Part shown: positions 17,461 through 24,389 of the stretch, one piece after another
Position numbering within the stretch: the stretch's first letter is position 1
How the letters are laid out: every line of letters begins with the position of its first letter
NCBI RefSeq assembly: GCF_001457815.1
Contig: NZ_LN898220.1
Coordinates: 453,367-517,366 of the forward strand
Direction of reading: 5' to 3'
Length of the DNA stretch: 64,000 bases
Source: Vitreoscilla massiliensis
GTDB taxonomy: Bacteria > Pseudomonadota > Gammaproteobacteria > Burkholderiales > Neisseriaceae
The notes under the pieces: model-generated
Told to the model about the DNA's origin: nothing
Database searches by the model: none
Seen by the model: only the letters and a program-made list of their open reading frames with translations
Made by a program: the position numbers and the translations under genes

Positions 17461-17508
17461 ACAACGCCAGCATTTACAGGCGTTTGAAGCCTTTTACACT
17501 GGCGTTGT
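17461..17508. repeat. Inverted repeat downstream of integrase
   Basis: ACAACGCCAG (17461-17470) and CTGGCGTTGT (17499-17508) form a perfect 10-bp stem with a 28-base loop, about 100 bp after the integrase stop. No T run follows, so a terminator is doubtful; a protein-binding site or structured RNA is possible. Confidence 0.4.
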
Positions 17509-17608
17509 AAATGATTTAAATGGCAAATTATTAGATAAATAGCGGGCAAGAATGAGCAGAATGTGGGCACAGAATAGGCAAAATATGGGCGGTATTGCTC
17601 ATTTTTGT

Positions 17609-18802
17609 TCATTCCATACATTTGGCCTGCTCATACCGCGCTTTTAACCAGTCAGAATACCATTGCATCATGGTCTGTCTTTCCTCGGTATATTCGGCAC
17701 GGTTGTAAGCTGCTCTGATTTTGTTGCTCTCAATGTGGGCTAGTTGCCGCTCTATGGCATCAGGGTTAAAGCCCTTTTCATTTAATAGGCTACTGGCCAA
17801 ACTTCTAAAGCCGTGCGGCGTGGCCTGCCCTTTATAGCCCAAACTGTTGATGATATTGTTCAGCGTGCCCTCGCTAATGTAGCCGTCTGCATTGATGCGG
17901 CTTGGAAACATATAACGCCCCTGCCCTGTCAGGCCGTGTAATTCTCTCAACAACTCTATTGCCCAATCAGACAAAGGCACAATGTGCATGTGAGGCCGTT
18001 TCATTCTGCTGGCGGGTATTGTCCATGTTTTGGCTTGCCAGTCGATTTCGCTCCATTCGCCACCTCTTAACTCAGTGCTGCGAACAAATACCAGCATCAC
18101 CAACATGACAGCAAGGCGGTTTTGCGGGTAGACATTCACCATGCCCAAACGCTGGTAAAACTCTGTGACTTTTTCACGCGGCAAGGCAGGCATATGGCGG
18201 TTGCCACCTTTGGCTAAAAACCCGCGTAATGGCGCGGCGGGGTTTCTGTCGGTAATCTCCAACATGGCCGCATAGTTATAAATGGCCTGTATCCATTGCC
18301 TTACTTTCTCAGCAGTAACATTCGCCCCCCTGCCTGCTATTCGATCTATCAAGACCTTAATATCTGTCACAGATATGTCATCTATTTGCTTTTGGCCAAG
18401 GAATGGGAAAACGTCTTTTTGCATCTCACTGATAATGCGGTCTGCATGTATTTGTTTCCAGCGGTGGGCATTCGCCCTATGCCATTGCATGGCCAGATAT
18501 TCAAATGTGTGCAGCATGGCGGCCTGTTTGATTTGCTTCTCTTGCTGCTTAGCCTCGCTTGGGCTTTGACCGTTCGCCACCAATCTGCGGGCATCTTCAG
18601 CAGCTTGTCTGGCTTCTGCAAGGCTGATGGTAGGGTATGTGCCTATTGAGAGTGTTTTGCGCTTGCCGTCAATTGTGTAATCAAACCGCCAGTATTTACC
18701 GCCATTGGGCTTAATCAACACATAGAGGCTATGGCCATCAGATAGCTTGTATTGTTTTTCTGATGGCTTGGCATTCTTTATCTGGCGGTCATTGAGAGGC
18801 AT
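17609..18802 (-). CDS. int: P4-type tyrosine recombinase (island integrase)
   Basis: 397 aa, normal for the P4 integrase family. The N-terminal DUF4102-type arm-binding domain is visible (LSDGHSLYVLIKPNGGKYWRF), then a SAM-like core-binding domain and the catalytic domain. Likely catalytic residues are R241 (VRSTELR), H330 and R333 (TPHGFRS), H356 (QLAHI) and Y366 (RAAYNRAEY). It catalyses integration into and excision from the 3' end of tRNA-Leu. Its start codon abuts AGTACCGTAAA boxes, which suggests the integrase represses its own promoter by binding its arm sites. Confidence 0.95.
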   Translation of the reverse strand: MPLNDRQIKNAKPSEKQYKLSDGHSLYVLIKPNGGKYWRFDYTIDGKRKTLSIGTYPTISLAEARQAAEDARRLVANGQSPSEAKQQEKQIKQAAMLHTFEYLAMQWHRANAHRWKQIHADRIISEMQKDVFPFLGQKQIDDISVTDIKVLIDRIAGRGANVTAEKVRQWIQAIYNYAAMLEITDRNPAAPLRGFLAKGGNRHMPALPREKVTEFYQRLGMVNVYPQNRLAVMLVMLVFVRSTELRGGEWSEIDWQAKTWTIPASRMKRPHMHIVPLSDWAIELLRELHGLTGQGRYMFPSRINADGYISEGTLNNIINSLGYKGQATPHGFRSLASSLLNEKGFNPDAIERQLAHIESNKIRAAYNRAEYTEERQTMMQWYSDWLKARYEQAKCME

Positions 18803-18856
18803 TTACGGTACTTTTTGGGGTTGTTTTGGGCAAGTACCGTAAAAGATACCGTAAAT
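18802..18856. repeat. Right arm-type sites at the integrase promoter
   Basis: An inverted AGTACCGTAAA (18802-18812) touching the int start, a direct AGTACCGTAAAA (18833-18844) and a degenerate GATACCGTAAAT (18845-18856). They are the same box as the tandem pair at 11049-11072. Confidence 0.6.
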
Positions 18857-18982
18857 ATATGGTCGATTCAATGCAATGGTATGAGATGGGGTAACACAGT
18901 CAAATGCAATCACAGGCAATGACAATTAGCCTGAGAGCCTTGTCGTTATTGGCTTTGGTCTATGGGATAACATTGCATAAGA

Positions 18983-19016
18983 CGAAAAAAAACAGCCATT
19001 TTTTAGGCTGTTTTCT
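18983..19016 (-). terminator. Island-borne terminator for tRNA-Leu
   Basis: On the minus strand AAAACAGCC pairs with GGCTGTTTT around a seven-base loop and runs into eight Ts. It lies directly after the tRNA 3' end, inside the island. Together with the hairpin at 10935 it indicates that the element replaces the tRNA terminator it displaces. Confidence 0.7.
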
Positions 19017-19021
19017 TCACT

Positions 19022-19040
19022 TTGGTGCCGACAATGAGAC
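19022..19040. repeat. attR: tRNA-Leu end serving as att site
   Basis: TTGGTGCCGACAATGAGAC covers the CCA end, acceptor stem and part of the T arm of tRNA-Leu. The left copy at 10974-10991 lacks one C. The tRNA side stays functional after integration. Confidence 0.75.
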
Positions 19041-19108
19041 TTGAACTCATACGACCTAGGGTCACCACCCCCTCAAGATGGCGTGTCTACCAATTTCACC
19101 ATGTCGGC
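19023..19108 (-). tRNA. tRNA-Leu(GAG)
   Basis: 86 nt with encoded CCA. The acceptor strands GCCGACA and TGTCGGC pair perfectly. The anticodon stem CCATC/GGTGG encloses the loop TTGAGGG, giving anticodon GAG (leucine, CUC/CUU). A long class II variable arm (TGACCCTAGGTCGT) and the T arm ATGAG-TTCAAGT-CTCAT confirm a tRNA-Leu. It follows secG by about 10 bp in the same direction, and is the integration target of the island. Confidence 0.96.
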
Positions 19109-19118
19109 ATAAATCGAA

Positions 19119-19472
19119 TTATTCGGGCAATACTTGGCTCGCCGCAGCGGGTTTAGGGACAGCCGGTGCAGTTTGTGCGGGTGCTGTTTGTTGCACCGCA
19201 GGTTGAGCCTGATCAAAATTCAAACCACTTTTTTGGTGGGTAGAAAACCAACCCATGGCCAAACAAGTTGCAAAGAATATGGTTGCAGCCAAAGCAGTAC
19301 CGCGGCTCAAAAAGTTAGCAGAACCTGCCGCACCGAATACGCCTTGTGCACTGCCCGAACCAAATGCAGCACCAGCATCCGCGCCTTTACCGTGTTGCAA
19401 CAATACCAACACAATAACAGCCAGAGCTGAAAAAATATTAACCAATAAAATTATGGTTTTTAAGGCTTCCAT
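19119..19472 (-). CDS. secG: Preprotein translocase subunit SecG
   Basis: 117 aa. Small membrane subunit of the SecYEG channel that assists SecA-driven export. Two membrane helices (TIILLVNIFSALAVIVLVLL and TALAATIFFATCLAMGWF) flank the conserved QHGKGADAGAAFGSGSAQG loop. The C-terminal tail rich in Ala, Pro and Gln is common in beta-proteobacteria. It lies 4 bp after tpiA and just before tRNA-Leu, so the three probably form one transcript. Confidence 0.94.
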   Translation of the reverse strand: MEALKTIILLVNIFSALAVIVLVLLQHGKGADAGAAFGSGSAQGVFGAAGSANFLSRGTALAATIFFATCLAMGWFSTHQKSGLNFDQAQPAVQQTAPAQTAPAVPKPAAASQVLPE

Positions 19473-19476
19473 AGCA

Positions 19477-20229
19477 TCAATTCGCAGCGTCTGTGGCTGC
19501 TGTAATAATTTGAGCGAAACTGTCGTACTTTAATGAGGCGCCACCTACCAGCGCACCGTCCACATGTTCGACAGCGAATATGGCCGCGCAATTGTCAGCA
19601 TTGACACTGCCGCCGTAAAGAAGCCGAATACTAGCATCATTGTTTAACAGTGACAAGACATGTTGTTGAATAAAGGCGTGCATTTGTGCAATCTGCTCTA
19701 TGCTGGCCACAACCCCTGTACCAATGGCCCACACAGGCTCATAAGCCACCAATACCGTTTGCTTTAATAAGGTAGCGGCCTGTAATAAATTCAGCTGCTT
19801 GGCCACCACTGCCTCAGCTTGTCCTGCCTCACGCTCGGCCAAGGTTTCACCCACGCACAACACTGGCAATACACCAGCAGCCACTGCATTGGCATATTTT
19901 TGTGCCAAAACAGCTTCGTCTTCTGCAAAATATTGGCGGCGTTCAGAATGGCCTATCAACACAAATTGTGCACCCACATCGGCCAACATCGCGGCCGACA
20001 CCTCACCAGTATACGCGCCATCATTGGCATAAAGACTGACATCTTCTGCCCCCACCAAAGTAGGAGCAGCGGCCTGTAAAGCACTGCTGATGTACACAGA
20101 AGGTACGGCCACACCGACAGCAACGTGTTCATGTTCTTGGATTTGACTTAATTGTGACAACAAAGCCTGATTTGCAGCCAAACGGCCGTTCATCTTCCAA
20201 TTTCCCAATACCCATTTTTGCTTTGTCAT
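19477..20229 (-). CDS. tpiA: Triose-phosphate isomerase
   Basis: Glycolysis/gluconeogenesis enzyme interconverting dihydroxyacetone phosphate and glyceraldehyde 3-phosphate. I chose the ATG at 20229 (MTKQKWVLGNWKMNG, 250 aa, normal length); upstream in-frame ATGs add unconserved residues. The catalytic lysine in NWKMNG, histidine in IGHSERR, glutamate in AYEPVWAIGTG and the phosphate-binding GGSVN / GALVGGASL loops are present. Two exact DUS-like words lie inside (19775, 20069). Confidence 0.96.
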   Translation of the reverse strand: MTKQKWVLGNWKMNGRLAANQALLSQLSQIQEHEHVAVGVAVPSVYISSALQAAAPTLVGAEDVSLYANDGAYTGEVSAAMLADVGAQFVLIGHSERRQYFAEDEAVLAQKYANAVAAGVLPVLCVGETLAEREAGQAEAVVAKQLNLLQAATLLKQTVLVAYEPVWAIGTGVVASIEQIAQMHAFIQQHVLSLLNNDASIRLLYGGSVNADNCAAIFAVEHVDGALVGGASLKYDSFAQIITAATDAAN

Positions 20230-20335
20230 GTGTGTCCTTATCTCTGAATTCGCTCGCATTGTACTGAAGAGCTTGGCGCCCAGTCCAGTTGTATGTGCGT
20301 CAACTCGATGAAAGTTTTTGTCACAATGCCAATCA

Positions 20336-20369
20336 TTGTCACACAGTTGACACATTTGCCTCTTACACT
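20336..20369 (+). promoter_or_regulatory. Candidate Pho box and -10 element of pstS
   Basis: TTGTCACACAGTTGACACA (20336-20354) has two TTGnCAC units 11 bases apart, as in PhoB boxes (CTGTCAT repeated with an 11-base period). TACACT at 20364-20369 sits where the -10 of a PhoB-activated promoter would lie. A further TTGTCAC occurs at 20318. No phoB/phoR gene is in the window. Confidence 0.45.
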
Positions 20370-20436
20370 GCCCAACATCGAATTTAATTGTTACAACTTT
20401 ACCGACATACTCATACAGTCTATTTGGAGTCTTACC

Positions 20437-21546
20437 ATGCGTTTAATGTTATCTTCAGCTATCGTTTTGGGCGCTTTAAGTTTGGCAGCTTGCGGCGGCG
20501 GCGAATCTTCTAAACCTGTTACCCCTGCCAACAGCAATGCTTCTGGCACTGCCGCTAAAGCCAGCACAGGTGGCATCACTGGCGCAGGTGCTTCATTCCC
20601 ACAACCGATTTACGCACAATGGGCGCAAGACTATAACGCCGCCAAAGGCTCACAAGTCAATTACCAATCTATTGGTTCTAGTGGCGGCGTGAAACAAATC
20701 AATGCCAAAACAGTGGACTTCGGTGCGACCGATGCCCCTTTGTCTAAAGAAGATTTGGATAAAAATGGCTTGGTGCAATTCCCAACCGTCATCGGCGGCG
20801 TGGTACCTATTGTGAACATTGATGGTGTTGAGCCGGGTAAATTGAAATTGGATGGCGCCACTTTGGCCAACATCTACTTGGGTAAAATCACCAAATGGTC
20901 AGACCCGGCCATCAAAGCCTTGAATCCTGATGTGAACTTGCCAGATGCAGTGATTACCACCGTATTCCGTTCTGATGGTTCAGGCACCAGCTTCAACTTC
21001 ACCAATTACTTAAGCGCGGTTTCGCCAGAATGGAAAGAAAAAGTCGGTGCGGCCAACTCAGTGAAATGGCCTACAGCCACGGGCACTGCCGGCACTGCTG
21101 GCAAAGGCAATGAAGGCGTGGCCAACTTTGTGCGCACGGTGAAAAACTCCATCGGTTATGTGGAATACGCTTACGCCAAACAAAACGCCATGTCACATGT
21201 GTCTTTAAAAAACAAAGCCGGCAATTTTGTACAGCCTTCGTTGGAAACCTTCTCTGCCGCAGCTAAAGCCGATTGGAGCTCAGCACCGGGCTTCGGCTTG
21301 ATTTTGACTGACCAAGCCGATGCCAATGCATGGCCTATCGCTTCAGCTACCTTTATCTTGGTACAAGCCAAACCGCAAGACGCGGCCAAAGCCAAAGCCA
21401 CCTTGAGCTTCTTTGACTGGGTGTACAACAGCGGTGACGAAGCTGCCAGCAAATTGGATTACGTGCCTTTGCCAGCCGATGTGAAAGCCTTGGTACGCGA
21501 AAGCTGGAAACAAGTGGTGGATGCCAACGGCAAACCCGTCCTGTAA
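20437..21546 (+). CDS. pstS: Phosphate ABC transporter substrate-binding lipoprotein
   Basis: 369 aa from ATG 20437 (MRLMLSSAIVLGALSLAAC). The signal peptide ends in the lipobox LAAC with C19 as lipidated residue, so the mature protein is anchored in a membrane and faces the periplasm. Phosphate-binding text includes GITGAGASFPQPIYAQWA, GSSGGVKQI, DFGATDAPLS and RSDGSGTSFNFTNYL. It is the first gene of pstSCAB. A stem-loop follows it, which would give more PstS than channel subunits. Confidence 0.96.
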   Translation: MRLMLSSAIVLGALSLAACGGGESSKPVTPANSNASGTAAKASTGGITGAGASFPQPIYAQWAQDYNAAKGSQVNYQSIGSSGGVKQINAKTVDFGATDAPLSKEDLDKNGLVQFPTVIGGVVPIVNIDGVEPGKLKLDGATLANIYLGKITKWSDPAIKALNPDVNLPDAVITTVFRSDGSGTSFNFTNYLSAVSPEWKEKVGAANSVKWPTATGTAGTAGKGNEGVANFVRTVKNSIGYVEYAYAKQNAMSHVSLKNKAGNFVQPSLETFSAAAKADWSSAPGFGLILTDQADANAWPIASATFILVQAKPQDAAKAKATLSFFDWVYNSGDEAASKLDYVPLPADVKALVRESWKQVVDANGKPVL

Positions 21547-21557
21547 GCCTTTAAATC

Positions 21558-21599
21558 ACACCGCTCGTTGCCTTATTTTGGGTAACAGCGGTGTTTTTT
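21558..21599 (+). terminator. Attenuator-like hairpin between pstS and pstC
   Basis: ACACCGCT (21558-21565) pairs with AGCGGTGT (21587-21594), with an inner GTT/AAC pairing, and six Ts follow. Probably a leaky terminator that lowers pstCAB relative to pstS. Confidence 0.6.
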
Positions 21600-21635
21600 A
21601 CGCAGCGCTACAGCACGCTCAAACAGAGAACACAT

Positions 21636-22586
21636 ATGACTCAATTACAGCAAAAATTGGCAACCCAACGCAAACTGGACTGGCTGTTTGTCAGCCTGAC
21701 CAAATTGTTTGCTTTCTTGGTTTTGGCCAGCTTGGTCGGCATCATGATTACCTTAATTGTTGGTGCCATCCCAAGCATGCAACATTTTGGTTGGGGCTTT
21801 TTCACCAGCAAAAACTGGGACCCTGTTGCCGGTGAATACGGCGCACTCGCCCCTGTCTTTGGCACCATCGTCACTTCGGTCATCGCCTTAATCGTGGCCG
21901 TACCGGTGAGTTTTGGCATTGCCATCTTCTTAACCGAGCTCAGCCCTGCTTGGCTCAAACGCCCATTGGGCATTGCGGTTGAATTACTGGCCGGTGTTCC
22001 CTCTATTATTTATGGTATGTGGGGTTTGTTTGTGTTTGCACCGTTTTTTGGTGAACACATACAGCCACACATGATCAAGTATTTGGGCAACGTGCCCGTC
22101 ATCGGCAGCCTGTTCCAAGGCGCGCCCATGGGCATAGGTCTGTTCACCGCAGCCTTAATCTTGGCCATCATGATCATTCCATTCATCGCCTCGGTGATGC
22201 GTGACGTGTTTGAAGTGACCCCTACCCTGTTAAAAGAATCGGCGTATGGCTTGGGTTCGACCACTTGGGAAGTGGTGTGCCATGTGGTCTTGCCTTACAC
22301 CAAAGCCGGCGTGGTCGGCGGCATCATCTTAGGTTTGGGTCGCGCGCTCGGTGAAACCATGGCGGTGACCTTCGTCATCGGCAATACCTTTAACATCACC
22401 GGCAGCTTGTTCAGCTCAGGGGTGTCGATTACCTCAGCCTTGGCCAATGAGTTTGGCGAAGCCGTAGACGAAGCCCACGTGTCTTCTTTGCTGTTCTTGG
22501 GCTTAATCCTGTTCATCATCACATTCATCGTACTGTGCATCTCCAAAATCATGTTGTTGCGCATGCAACGCCATGAAGGCCGCTAA
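21636..22586 (+). CDS. pstC: Phosphate ABC transporter permease PstC
   Basis: 316 aa from ATG 21636 (MTQLQQKLATQRKLDWLF). Inner-membrane channel subunit with about six helices. The ABC permease EAA loop is visible as KESAYGLGSTTWEVVCHVVLPYTKAGVVGG. It pairs with PstA in the importer. The 50-bp gap from pstS contains a terminator-like hairpin. Confidence 0.95.
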   Translation: MTQLQQKLATQRKLDWLFVSLTKLFAFLVLASLVGIMITLIVGAIPSMQHFGWGFFTSKNWDPVAGEYGALAPVFGTIVTSVIALIVAVPVSFGIAIFLTELSPAWLKRPLGIAVELLAGVPSIIYGMWGLFVFAPFFGEHIQPHMIKYLGNVPVIGSLFQGAPMGIGLFTAALILAIMIIPFIASVMRDVFEVTPTLLKESAYGLGSTTWEVVCHVVLPYTKAGVVGGIILGLGRALGETMAVTFVIGNTFNITGSLFSSGVSITSALANEFGEAVDEAHVSSLLFLGLILFIITFIVLCISKIMLLRMQRHEGR

Positions 22587-22599
22587 TTAAGGAAATACC

Positions 22600-23451
22600 A
22601 TGAATAACGCCTTATACAAACGCCGCTTACTCATCAACAAATTCAATCTGACCATGGCATGGGCGACCATGGCGTTTGGTCTGTTTTGGTTGGCGTGGAT
22701 TTTATTCACCTTGTTCGGCCAAGGCATGGACGGTTTGCTCGACATCAAAACCTATACCATGGACACCCCACCTGCGGGCACCGAAGGCGGTTTGCGCAAT
22801 GCCATCGTCGGCAGCTTGTTGGTAACCTTCTTTGGCTTATTGGTCGGTACACCGATTGGCATTTTGGCCGGCATTTACTTGGCTGAGTTTGGTCACAAAT
22901 CGTGGTTGGCTTCAGCCACCCGCTTTATGAACGACATTTTGCTGTCGGCACCATCCATCGTGATTTGTTTGTTTATTTACGGCTTGATGGTGGTGCCCAT
23001 GGGTCACTTCTCAGGCTGGGCAGGTTCGATGGCCTTGTCTTTATTGGTGATACCAGTGGTCATCCGCACCACTGAAAACATGTTGCGCTTGGTGCCCAAC
23101 AGCTTGCGTGAAGCCGCTTATGCCTTGGGCACACCGAAGTGGAAATTGGTGACCATGGTGACTTTGCGCGCCGCCAAAGCCGGCGTGTTAACTGGGGTGT
23201 TACTGGCATTTGCACGCGTGTCGGGCGAAACCGCACCGCTTTTGTACACCGCCCTGAACAACCAGTTCTTCAGCACCAATATGAACGCACCGATTGCCAA
23301 TTTACCGAATACCATTTTCCAATTTGCCATGAGTCCTTACCAAGACTGGCAACGTTTGGCTTGGGCCGCAGCCTTGTTGATTACCTTAACCGTGTTAATC
23401 GCCAACATCGCCGCCCGTTTTTTAAGCCGTCAAAGTGCTAACAAACATTAA
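22600..23451 (+). CDS. pstA: Phosphate ABC transporter permease PstA
   Basis: 283 aa. Second channel subunit of the Pst phosphate importer, about six helices. The EAA loop appears as REAAYALGTPKWKLVTMVTLRAAKAG. It starts 13 bp after pstC with an AAGGAAA ribosome-binding sequence and ends 16 bp before pstB. Confidence 0.95.
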   Translation: MNNALYKRRLLINKFNLTMAWATMAFGLFWLAWILFTLFGQGMDGLLDIKTYTMDTPPAGTEGGLRNAIVGSLLVTFFGLLVGTPIGILAGIYLAEFGHKSWLASATRFMNDILLSAPSIVICLFIYGLMVVPMGHFSGWAGSMALSLLVIPVVIRTTENMLRLVPNSLREAAYALGTPKWKLVTMVTLRAAKAGVLTGVLLAFARVSGETAPLLYTALNNQFFSTNMNAPIANLPNTIFQFAMSPYQDWQRLAWAAALLITLTVLIANIAARFLSRQSANKH

Positions 23452-23467
23452 GGACTGAGGAATCAAC

Positions 23468-24223
23468 ATGCAAGCCACCATTTCTGCGAAAAATTTTAAT
23501 TTTTACTACGGCGATTTTCACGCCTTAAAAAACATCAATCTGGACATTGAGCACAAAAAAGTCACCGCTTTCATCGGCCCATCAGGCTGTGGCAAATCGA
23601 CTTTATTGCGCACCTTCAACCGCATGTACGATTTGTATCCAGGCATGCGCGCCGAGGGCGAATTGAATTTGGAAGGCAAGTCCATCTTGGGTAAAGACAT
23701 AGACTTGAATCTGTTGCGCGCCAAAGTCGGTATGGTGTTCCAAAAGCCGACTCCTTTCCCGATGTCCATCTACGACAATGTCACTTTCGGGGTGAAATTG
23801 TACGAAAAACTCAGCCGCAGCGATTTGGACGACCGGGTGGAATGGGCGTTGAAAAAAGCCGCATTGTGGGGCGAAGTCAAAGACAAGCTCAAACAATCAG
23901 GCAATTCTTTGTCCGGTGGTCAACAACAGCGTTTGTGCATTGCCCGCGCCGTGGCGACCAAGCCAGAAGTGTTGCTATTGGACGAACCGACATCGGCACT
24001 CGACCCAATTTCCACCGCCAAGGTAGAAGAATTGGTGACCGAATTGAAAGACGATTACACCATCGCCATCGTCACCCACAACATGCAACAAGCGGCGCGG
24101 GTTTCCGACTATACTGCTTATATGTATTTGGGCGAGTTGGTGGAATTTGACGACACCAAAGTCATCTTCACCAAACCGAGCCAAAAAGCCACTGAGGACT
24201 ACATTACCGGTAAATTTGGTTAA
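23468..24223 (+). CDS. pstB: Phosphate ABC transporter ATPase PstB
   Basis: 251 aa. Cytoplasmic ATPase driving phosphate import. Walker A GPSGCGKST near residue 37, signature LSGGQQQRL, Walker B VLLLDEPTSALD and the H-loop in IAIVTHNMQQAARVSDY are all intact. Last gene of the operon; phoU, often next, is absent here. Confidence 0.97.
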   Translation: MQATISAKNFNFYYGDFHALKNINLDIEHKKVTAFIGPSGCGKSTLLRTFNRMYDLYPGMRAEGELNLEGKSILGKDIDLNLLRAKVGMVFQKPTPFPMSIYDNVTFGVKLYEKLSRSDLDDRVEWALKKAALWGEVKDKLKQSGNSLSGGQQQRLCIARAVATKPEVLLLDEPTSALDPISTAKVEELVTELKDDYTIAIVTHNMQQAARVSDYTAYMYLGELVEFDDTKVIFTKPSQKATEDYITGKFG

Positions 24224-24254
24224 TTATTCACTTCAAAATAATTGATTTAAATCA

Positions 24255-24294
24255 AGGTGCCATAAAACCCTATGGCACCTAATTTCTTTTTTTA
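24255..24294 (+). terminator. Terminator of pstSCAB
   Basis: AGGTGCCATA (24255-24264) pairs perfectly with TATGGCACCT (24271-24280), followed by AATTTC and a seven-T run. It separates pstB from the PiT gene, which therefore has its own promoter. Confidence 0.85.
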
Positions 24295-24389
24295 AAAACA
24301 ACACTCTAACCCAAGTGTGACAATATTGTGCTTGACCCTAACGGTTAAAAGCACAACAATCACGCCCATTACGACGATACGCATTGATT

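Larger units (their letters stand above)
16977..17608. other. Non-coding control region between alpA and integrase
   Basis: 630 bp without a convincing gene. It presumably carries the alpA operon promoter. Features seen: three direct GTTAAAAC repeats at 17112, 17128 and 17139, a TTTACAGGG pair at 17221 and 17232, and a 10-bp inverted repeat at 17461/17499. A minus-strand open frame (17202-17621) overlaps the integrase end and looks like a chance frame. Confidence 0.5.
10974..19040. mobile_element. P4-like satellite/integrative island in tRNA-Leu(GAG)
   Basis: An 8.07-kb element bounded by att repeats. The integrase lies next to the tRNA 3' end. Eight minus-strand genes follow: alpA, gam, a mor-like gene, three small genes including a MazG-like one, a TOPRIM primase and a DUF927 helicase. 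There are no capsid, tail, packaging or conjugation genes, so on its own it cannot make particles or transfer; a satellite dependent on a helper is the simplest reading. The non-coding end beyond the helicase holds an iteron array. Three exact copies of the host's DUS-like word (12518, 14754, 15101) suggest long residence in related hosts. Confidence 0.85.

Noticed and set aside
17202..17621. A 139-codon minus-strand open frame after the integrase
   Set aside because: It overlaps the integrase 3' end, contains a long inverted repeat and several short repeats, and its translation has no protein-like pattern.
19023..19108. Disruption of tRNA-Leu by the island
   Set aside because: The tRNA is complete with CCA and all stems; integration used its 3' end and regenerated it.
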